NCBI RefSeq assembly: GCF_002575655.3
Contig: NC_053035.3
Coordinates: 86,887,322 to 86,951,321 of the forward strand
Direction: 5' to 3'
Source of the DNA: Aegilops tauschii subsp. strangulata
Lineage: Eukaryota; Streptophyta; Magnoliopsida; Poales; Poaceae
Length of the DNA: 64,000 nt
A model generated the notes under the pieces. That model had not been told where the DNA came from. It saw only the letters and a program-made list of their open reading frames with translations, and did no database searches. Shown here in pieces: positions 56,496 through 64,000 of the stretch (its first letter is position 1; the number at the start of each line of letters is the position of its first letter). A program made the position numbers and the translations under genes.

Positions 56496-57246
56496 AAATA
56501 CATCCTTTCAGCTGTGCTTAAGGTGTTCCAATCAGAGATCCAGACCCTTAATGTGATATATAACACTTGTAATCCGACTTCACTGAGAGTGAAGAAAACA
56601 CTCCTATTATCAAAGTGCCACGCAAGAATCGCTCAGCAATGGGAATCGCGAGAATTGCTTCAGCATCATACTCATTGACCATCTGACGGACCAACTATAT
56701 ATCCCAGTTATTCGTTTGTACAGTATATACACAAGACCTGGAATAGAAGGTGGCCACGCAGTGGAGAACGTCCAAATACATCCTTTCAGCTGAACCAACT
56801 CGCCACAAACTTCTCCAAAACCATTCAAAACACTACGCCAAACATAAACTCATACCGGGCACCAGTTCGTGTTGAGAAAAGTTTCCATTCTGAAAGGAGC
56901 TTGTTTGTAAAACCAGAGTTGAAAGTGAGTTTGTGGCTTGAGTGTTGCTACGGAGTTACAAACTACTGTAATCTATAGGCATTGATCAAAGGGATTTCTA
57001 TTACAGACCGTTTCGCAGATGCGCCAATGCCTTCGCCCCTCTAGTACCCTTCCTCTCCAGCCACAATATCCTCTTCTGTTCTGTTTTCCACCTTGTGGTT
57101 CTCTCAGTTCTTTTTGTTTGACCGATGTAACCATCGTAGATAATAAGAAATTCGCTTTCTCGACATATACATTTTTTCTCAGAGTATTACTAGTACTTTT
57201 GTTGACCTGATTATGAATTTTCTCCCTGGAAATAAGCTTCATGTCG
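56496..57246. other. intergenic sequence with a 19 bp direct repeat
   Basis: AAATACATCCTTTCAGCTG occurs at 56496-56514 and again at 56774-56792. Nothing else is recognised up to the LINE tail. Confidence 0.5.
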
Positions 57247-58482
57247 TAGCTTTTTTTTTTCTTTCAATAAAGGACGCTTTTATTAACTCAAAATGTAGCA
57301 TCGAGCGGATACAAAGCATAAAGAGCGACCCCCGGCCTCTGCATAGCTAAGATGCACACAGCCATTAAAGAAACAGTTTGACAAAAGATATAAAAAACGA
57401 CAAAGTGGCAACAGTAAAGCCATATGGGGACGAAACTATGCCTATGTCGACGGAGAAAGTGGACCGATTCGGAGATTATGCTGCCACCCATGTTGGGTAA
57501 AAACCTCCCTGGCCACCCGCTCCAACCGCATACACACCGCCTTGAACAGCGATTGGTACTCCGTTCGGTGCAGAGTAGACCACATACGAAGCCAGTGCAT
57601 ACAACGGTAAATAACCTGCATAGGAGAAGAGATTTTGCCATTAAAAACGCAATCATTTCTACATAGCCAAAGCGACCATAGTAAGGCAGACACTCCCACC
57701 CGTATTAGCGTACTAAAAGTATTTGGTATTCCATCAAGCCAGTGACCATATATATTGGTAACACTTGTTGGTGGATACAAATTTGACGCTATTTGGATAA
57801 CTGACCATGTAGAACGCGCAAACTTGCATGGAAAGAAAAGATATTTGATTGTCTCGTCATGAGTACAAAAACTACATTTCTTGCTTCCTTTCCAGTTGCG
57901 TCGAGCGAGGTTGTCTTTAGTTAGCACAACTCCTCTCCGAAGATACCACATGAAAATCTTAACTTTTAGTGGCATCTTCGATTTTTAGATTTGTTTATTA
58001 TTGGCCACTGGAATCTCTGTGTGCGATAGTGCACGATACATAGAGTCAACTGTGAAGGACCCAGATGTAGTAAGATTCCAGCGAAACACATCCCGCCCTT
58101 GTGTCAAGTTAATCGAATCCAAACGGGATAGAAGATGTTGCCATGACACAAGACGGGGCCCAACCAAATCCCTCCGAATTGATATATCTGGCGGGGAAGT
58201 GGTCATCACATGCACAAGAGTATCATTATTATCGCGTACAATGCGGTACAAGGCTGGGTACTGTTCTCGGAGAGTGGTATTTCCTAGCCACTTGTCCTCC
58301 CAGAAACGTATCTCCGAGCCGTCCTTTATTGCGAAGGCTCCGAAACGAAAAAGATGTTTCTTTACTGCCATCAGACCAGCCCAAAAATGCGAGTCACCGG
58401 GCTTCCAATATGCCTGGGACAACGCCTGTTGGCCCAAATACTTGTTGCGTAGCATAGTTTGCCAAACACCATCCTCAGTAAG
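57247..58482 (-). mobile_element. LINE (RIX) 3' part, interrupted by Angela element 2
   Basis: The minus-strand non-LTR element has its poly(A) at 57247-57257 (T-run on plus). A 3' untranslated tail runs to about 57440, and the C-terminal ORF2 coding sequence up to 58482, where an Angela LTR begins. The reverse transcriptase part would lie upstream, beyond the Angela element and outside the window, if present. Confidence 0.85.
57442..58482 (-). pseudogene. LINE ORF2 C-terminus with zf-RVT domain
   Basis: The upstream 160 codons contain the conserved connection region (FWEDKWLG, then a VFRWNLTTSGSFTVDSMYRAL motif). After one in-frame stop at 57985-57987, where relatives have Trp, comes the zf-RVT segment (PLKVKIFMWYLRRG, CSFCTHDETIKYLFFPC). 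The frame ends at 57442. The domain helps the LINE reverse transcriptase bind its RNA. The N-terminal extension of the ORF beyond 58482 is LTR sequence and not part of the gene. Confidence 0.82.
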
Positions 58483-60188
58483 TGTTGGGGAACGTAGTAA
58501 TTTCAAAAAATTTCCTACGCACACGCAAGATCATGGTGATGCATAGCAACGAGAGGGGAGAGTGTTGTCCACGTACCCTCGTAGACCGAAAGCGAAAGCG
58601 TTAACACAACGCGGTTGATGTAGTCGTACGTCTTCACGATCCGACCGATCAAGTACCGAACGCACGGCACCTCCGAGTTCAGCACACGTTCAACTCGATG
58701 ACGTCCCTCGAACTCCGATCCCGCCGAGTGTTGAGGGAGAGTTTCGTCAGCACGACGGCATGGTGACGATGATGATGTTCTACCGACGCAGGGCTTCGCC
58801 TAAGCACCGCTACGATATTATCGAGGTGTAATATGGTGGAGGGGAGCACCGCACAGGCTAAAATATCATTGATCAATTGTGTCTATGTGGTGCTCCCCTG
58901 CCCCCGTATATAAAGGAGAAAGGTGGAGGCCGCCGACCAAGGAGGAGGGCGCGCCAAAGGGGGGGAGTCCTACTCCCAGACTCCTCCTTTCCTTGTTGGA
59001 ATAGGAGAAGGGAAGGGAGAAGGAGAAAGAAGGAAGGGGGCGCCCCCACTCCCTAGTCCAATTCGGACTAGTCCATGGGGAGGGGCGCGGCCACCCTTTG
59101 GGGCCTTTCTCTCCTTTCCCGTATGGCCCATTAAGGCCCAATACGAATTCTCGTAACTCTCCGGTACTCCGAAAAATACCCGAATCACTCGGAACCTTTC
59201 TGAAGTCCGAATATAGTCGTCCAATGTATCGATCTTTACGTCTCGGCCATTTCGAGACTCCTCGTCATGTCCCCGATCTCATCCGGGACTCCGAACTCCT
59301 TCGGTACATCAAAACACATAAACTCATAATATAACCGTCATCGTAACGTTAAGCGTGCGGACCCTACGGGTTCGAGAACTATGTAGACATGACCGAGACA
59401 CCTCTCCGGTCAATAACCAATAGCGGAACCTGGATGCTCATATTGGTTCCCACATATTCTACGAAGATCTTTATCGGTCAGACCGCATAACAACATACGT
59501 TGTTCCCTTTGTCATCGGTATGTTACTTGCCCGAGATTCAATCGTCGGTATCTCGATACCTAGTTCAATCTCGTTACCGGCAAGTCTCTTTACTCGTTCC
59601 GTAATACATCATCCCGCAACTAACTCAGTAGTCACAATGCTTGCAAGGCTTATAGTGATGTGTATTACTGAGTGGGCCCAGAGATTCCTCTCCGACAATC
59701 GGAGTGACAAATCCTAATCTCGAAATACGCCAACCCAACAAGTACCTTTGGAGACACCTGTAGAGCACCTTTATAATCACCCAGTTACGTTGTGACGTTT
59801 GGTAGTACACAAAGTGTTCCTCCGGTAAACGGGAGTTGCATAATCTCATAGTCATAGGAACATGTATAAGTCATGAAGAAAGCAATAGCAACATACTAAA
59901 CGATCGAGTGCTAAGCTAACGGAATGGGTCAAGTCAATCACATCATTCTCCTAATGATGTGATCCCGTTAATCAAATGACAACTCATGTCTATGGCTAGG
60001 AAACATAACCATCTTTGATCAACGAGCTAGTCAAGTAGAGGCATACTAGTGACACTCTGTTTGTCTATGTATTCACACAAGTATTATGTTTCCGGTTAAT
60101 ACAATTCTAGCATGAATAATAAACATTTACCATGATATAAGGAAATAAATAATAACTTTATTATTGCCTCTAGGGCATATTTCCTTCA
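58483..60188 (-). repeat. 3' LTR of Angela element 2
   Basis: It is 1706 bases, ending TTTCCTTCA on the plus strand. It is clearly homologous to 28254-29979 but of another subgroup (AAGATCATGGTGATGC near its start instead of AAGATCTATCTAGG). Confidence 0.92.
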
Positions 60189-60201
60189 GTCTCCCACTTG
60201 C
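60189..60201 (-). other. polypurine tract of Angela element 2
   Basis: The minus strand reads GCAAGTGGGAGAC, directly before the LTR. Confidence 0.85.
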
Positions 60202-60217
60202 ACTAGAGTCAATAATC

Positions 60218-60365
60218 TAGTTCACATCGCCATGTGATTTAATATCAATAGTTCACATCACCATGTGATTAACACCCATAGTTCACATCGTCATGTGACC
60301 AACACCCAAAGGGTTTACTAGAGTCAATAATCTAGTTCACATCGCTATGTGATTAACACCCAAAG
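60218..60365 (-). repeat. subterminal ~33 bp repeats
   Basis: TAGTTCACATCGCCATGTGA and close variants recur five times next to the polypurine tract, separated by TTAACACCC-type spacers. Confidence 0.85.
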
Positions 60366-60548
60366 AGTACTAAGGTGTGATCATGTTTTGATTGTGAGAT
60401 AATTTTAGTCAACGGGTCTGTCACATTCAGATCCGTAAGTATTTTGCAAATTTTTATGTCTACAATGCTCTGCACGGAGCTACTCTAGCTAATTGCTCCC
60501 ACTTACAATATGTATCCAGATTGAGACTTAGAGTCATCTGGATCAGTG

Positions 60549-61900
60549 TCAAAATTTGCATCGACGTAACTCTTTACGACGAACTCTTTTTGTCACCTCC
60601 ATAATCGAGAAACATATCCTTATTCCACTAAGGATAATTTTGACCGCTGTCCAGTGATCTACTCCTAGATCACTATTGTACTCCCTTGCCAAAATCAGTG
60701 TAGGGTATACAATAGATCTGGTACACAGCATCGCATACTTTATAGAACCTATGGCCAAGGCATAGGGAATGACTTTCATTCTCTTTCTATCTTCTGCCGT
60801 GGTCGGGCTTTGAGTCTTACTCAATTTCACACCTTGTACCACAGGCAAGAAACTCTTTCTTTGACTGTTCCATTTTGAACCACTTCAAAATCTTATTAAG
60901 GTATGTACTCATTGAAAAAACTAATCAAGCGTCTTTGATCTATCTCTATAGATCTTGATGCTCAATATGTAAGCAGCTTCACCGAGGTCTTTCTTTGAAA
61001 AACTCCTTTCAAACACTCCTTTATGCTTTGCAGAATAATTCTACATTATTTTCGATCAACAATATGTCATTCACATATACTTATTAGAAATGCTGTAGTG
61101 CTCCCACTCACTTTCTTGTAAATACAGGCTTCACCGCAAGTCAGTATAAAACTATATCCTTTGATCAACTTATCAAAGCGTATATTCCAACTCCGAGATG
61201 CTTGCACCAGTCCACAGATGGATCGCTGGAGCTTGCATATTTTGTTAGCACCTTTAGGATTGACAAAACCTTCTGGTTGCATCATATACAACTCTTCTTT
61301 AATAAATCCATTAAGGAATGTAGTTTTGTTTATCCATTTCCAGATTTCATAAAATGCGGCAATTGCTAACATGATTCAGACAGACTTAAGCATAGATACG
61401 AGTGAGAAACTCTCATCGTAGTCAACACCTTAAACTTGTCGAAAACCTTTTGCGACAATTCTAGCTTTGTAGATAGTAACACTACTATCAGCGTTCGTCT
61501 TCCTCTTGAAGATCCATTTAATCTCAATGGCTCGCCGATAATTGGGCAAGTCAATCAAAGTCCATACTTTGTTCTCATACATGGATCTCATCTCAGATTT
61601 CATGGCCTCAAGCCATTTTGCGGAATCTGGGCTCACCATCGCTTCTTCATAGTTCGTAGGTTCGTCATGGTCTAGTAACATAACCTCCAGAACAGGATTA
61701 CCGTACCACTCTGGTGCGGATCTTACTCTGGTTGACCTACGAGGTTCGGTAGTAAATTGATCCGAAGCTTCATGATCATCATCATTAACTTCCTCACTAA
61801 TTGGTGTAAGCATCACTGGAACTGATTTCAGTGATGAACTACTTTCCAATAAGGGAGCAGGTACAATTACCTCATCAAGCTCTACTTTCCTCCCACTCAC
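60549..61900 (-). pseudogene. reverse transcriptase / RNase H remains, Angela element 2
   Basis: The N-terminal RT part (61430-61900) contains an RRSTRVRSAPEWYG linker and the WLEAMKSEMRSMYENKVWTL start of the copia RT. The next block (61067-61372) has FLNGFIKEELYMMQPEGFV and LQRSICGLVQASRSWN. A last block (60549-60848) has MKVIPYALAIGSIKYAMLCT. Frameshifts and stops separate the blocks, and the region around the YVDD motif (about 61020-61080) is disrupted. It is not functional. Confidence 0.82.
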
Positions 61901-61940
61901 TTCTTTCGAGAGAAACTCCTTCTCTAGAAAGGATCCATAC

Positions 61941-62846
61941 TTAGCAACGAATGTCTTGCCTTCGGATCTGTGATAGAAGGTGTACCCAACTGTCTCCTTT
62001 GGGTATCCTTATGAAGACACATTTCTCCGATTTGGATTTGAGCTTATCAGGATGAAACCTTTTCACATAAGCATCGCAACCCCAAACTTTAAGAAACGAC
62101 AACTTTGGTTTCTTGCCAAACCACAGTTCATAAGATGTCGTCTCAATGGATTTAGATGGTACCCTATTTAACGTGAATGCGGCTGTCTCTAATGCATAAC
62201 CCCAAAACGATAGTGGTAGATCGGTAAGAGACATCATATATCGCACCATATCTAATAAAGTACGGTTACGATGTTCGGACACACCATTACACCGTGGTGT
62301 TCCAGGTGGCGTGAGTAGTGAAACTATTTCACATTGTTTTAACTGAAGGCCAAACTCGTAACTCAAATACTCTTCTCCACGATCAGATCATAGAGACTTT
62401 ATTTTTTTGTTACGATGATTTTCCGCTTCACTCTGAAATTATATGAACTTTTCAAATGTTTCAGACTTCTGTTTCATTAAGTAGATATACCCATATCTGC
62501 TCAAATCATCTGTGAAGGTCAGAAAATAACGATATCCGCCACGAGCCTCAATATTCACCGGACCACATACATCTGTATGTATGATTTCCAATAAATCTGT
62601 TGCTCTCTCCATAGTTCCGGAGAACGGCGTTTTAGTCATCTTGCCCATGAGGCACGGTTCGCAAGCATCAAGTGATTCATAATCAAGTGATTCCAAAATC
62701 CCATCAGTATGGAGTTTCTTCATGCGCTTTACACCAATATGACCTAAACGGCAGTGCCACAAATAAGTTGCACTATCATTATTAACTTTGCATCTTTTGG
62801 CTTCATTATTATGAATATGTGTATCACTACGATCGAGATCCAACAA
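61941..62846 (-). pseudogene. integrase remains, Angela element 2
   Basis: The GAG-pre-integrase (WHCRLGHIGVKRM) and catalytic start (IIHTDVCGP) lie in 62439-62846. The Glu region (NGVSEHRNRTLLDMVR) and C-terminus (WGCDAYVKRF) lie in 61941-62366. A TGA at 62388-62390 replaces the Arg before SDRG, at the same codon as in element 1, and a further small lesion lies near 62430. It is not functional. Confidence 0.85.
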
Positions 62847-62859
62847 ACCATTTTATTGG

Positions 62860-64000
62860 GTGTATGACCATAGAAGGTTTTATTCATGTAAACAGAACAA
62901 CAATTATTCTCTAATTTAAATGAATAACCGTATTGCAACAAACATGATCAAATCATATTCATGCTCAACGCAAACACCAAATAACACTTATTTAGTTTCA
63001 ACACTAATCCCGAAAGTATAGGGAGTGTGCGAGGATGATCATATCAATCTTGGAACTACTTCCAACACACATCATCACCTCGCCTTTTACTAGTCTCTGT
63101 TTATTCTGCAACTCCCGTTTCGAGTTACTACTCTTAGCAACTGAATCAGTATCAAATACCGAGGGGTTGCTATAAACACTAGTAAAGTACACATCAATAA
63201 CATGTATATCCAATATACCTTTGTTCACTTTGCCATCCTTCTTATCCACCAAATAGTTGGGGTAGTTCCGCTTCCAGTGACCAGTCCCTTTGCAGTAGAA
63301 GCACTTAGTCTCAGGCTTAGGACCAGACTTAGGCTTCTTCACTTGAGCAGCAACTTGCTTGCCGTTCTTCTTGAAGTTCCCCTTCTTCCCTTTGCCCTTT
63401 TCTTGAAACTAGTGGTCCAGTCAACCATCAACACTTGATGTTTTTCTTGATTTCTACCTTCGTCGATTTCAGCATCACGAAGAGCTCGGGAATTACTTTC
63501 GTCATCCCTTGCATACTATAGTTCATCACGAAGTTCTACTAACTTGGTGATGGTGACTAGAGAATTCTGTCAATCACTATTTTATCTGGAAGATTAACTC
63601 CCACTTGATTCAAGCGATTGTAGTACCCAGACAATCTGAGCACATGCTCACTGCTTGAGCTATTCTCCTCCATCTTTTAGCTATAGAACTTGTTGGAGAC
63701 TTCATATCTCTCAACTCGGGTATTTGCTTGAAATATTAACTTCAACTCCTTGAACATCTCATATGGTCCATGACGTTCAAAGTGTCTTTGAAGTCCCGAT
63801 TCTAAGCCGTTAAGCATGGTGCACTAAACTATCAAGTAGTCATCATATTGAGCTAGCCAAACGTTCATAACGTCTGCATCTGCTCCTGCAATAGGTCTGT
63901 CACCTAGCGGTGCATCAAGGACATAATTCTTCTGTGCAACAATAAGGATAATCCTCAGATCACGGATCCAATCCGCATCTTTGCTACTAACATCTTTCAA
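62860..64000 (-). pseudogene. gag-protease remains, Angela element 2 (runs off window)
   Basis: The zinc knuckle reads CFYCKGTGHWKRNY, so the last Cys is now Tyr. The protease signature is DTDS instead of DTGS. Gag sequence is recognisable to the window end but split by frameshifts near 63400-63480 and stops. This is more decayed than element 1. Confidence 0.82.

Larger units (their letters stand above)
58483..64000 (-). mobile_element. Angela-type copia element 2, right end outside window
   Basis: A 3' LTR (58483-60188) starting TGTTGGGGAACGTAG is followed by a polypurine tract and a degenerate internal region in which RNase H/RT, integrase, protease and gag follow in reverse order. It inserted into a LINE. 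The 5' LTR lies beyond 64000, so the expected 5 bp duplication (GTAAG at 58478-58482) cannot be checked. Confidence 0.9.

Overview
This window looks like intergenic and low-copy DNA from a large grass genome of the Triticeae (wheat, Aegilops, rye or barley group). The evidence is Angela/BARE-type copia LTRs, Sabrina/WHAM-type gypsy LTRs that carry tRNA-Asp primer sites, an Au SINE, Stowaway and Tourist MITEs, and a restorer-of-fertility-like PPR gene, all with spliceosomal introns. Transposable elements dominate. The only protein gene of the host that looks intact is a phi-class glutathione S-transferase at 32766-33636.

Layout. 1-11332: gypsy-type LTR elements on the minus strand in an unusual LTR-internal-LTR-internal-LTR arrangement; the internal regions lack a polyprotein and carry unusual ORFs. 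11333-25181: a nest. An Angela LTR on the plus strand is split by a Sabrina-like element (11708-25083, duplication GGTAC). That element is itself split by a young chromovirus on the minus strand (12518-23370, duplication TTCTT) whose gag-pol is broken by one in-frame stop. 25182-29979: a damaged Angela element on the minus strand. 29980-35602: low-copy DNA with GC-rich degenerate repeats, a Tourist-like MITE, an Au SINE, the GST gene, a LINE tail and local tandem duplications. 35603-41561: a Stowaway MITE interrupted at a TA by a 5.8 kb mariner-like transposon. 41776-51312: a restorer-like PPR pseudogene cut in two by a 7.1 kb Mutator-like element (42533-49677, 9 bp duplication). 52145-58482: non-LTR retroelements, another Stowaway and a LINE ORF2 end. 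58483-64000: a second degenerate Angela element that runs off the window.

The most informative parts are the PPR/Mutator locus and the mariner-in-Stowaway nest. The Mutator-like element carries two convergent genes: a MURA-type transposase on the minus strand and a GRF-zinc-finger/coiled-coil protein on the plus strand, with a 13-copy 49 bp tandem repeat between their 3' ends. The mariner transposase has Glu in place of its third catalytic Asp. Many stop codons in the mobile-element genes are explained by C-to-T change on one strand, as expected for heavily methylated DNA.

I found no convincing new biological system. The candidates worth following are the two-gene Mutator-like element, the extra ORF upstream of the chromovirus gag, and the ORF-bearing elements without a polyprotein. 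LTR family names come from recognition, not from a database search.
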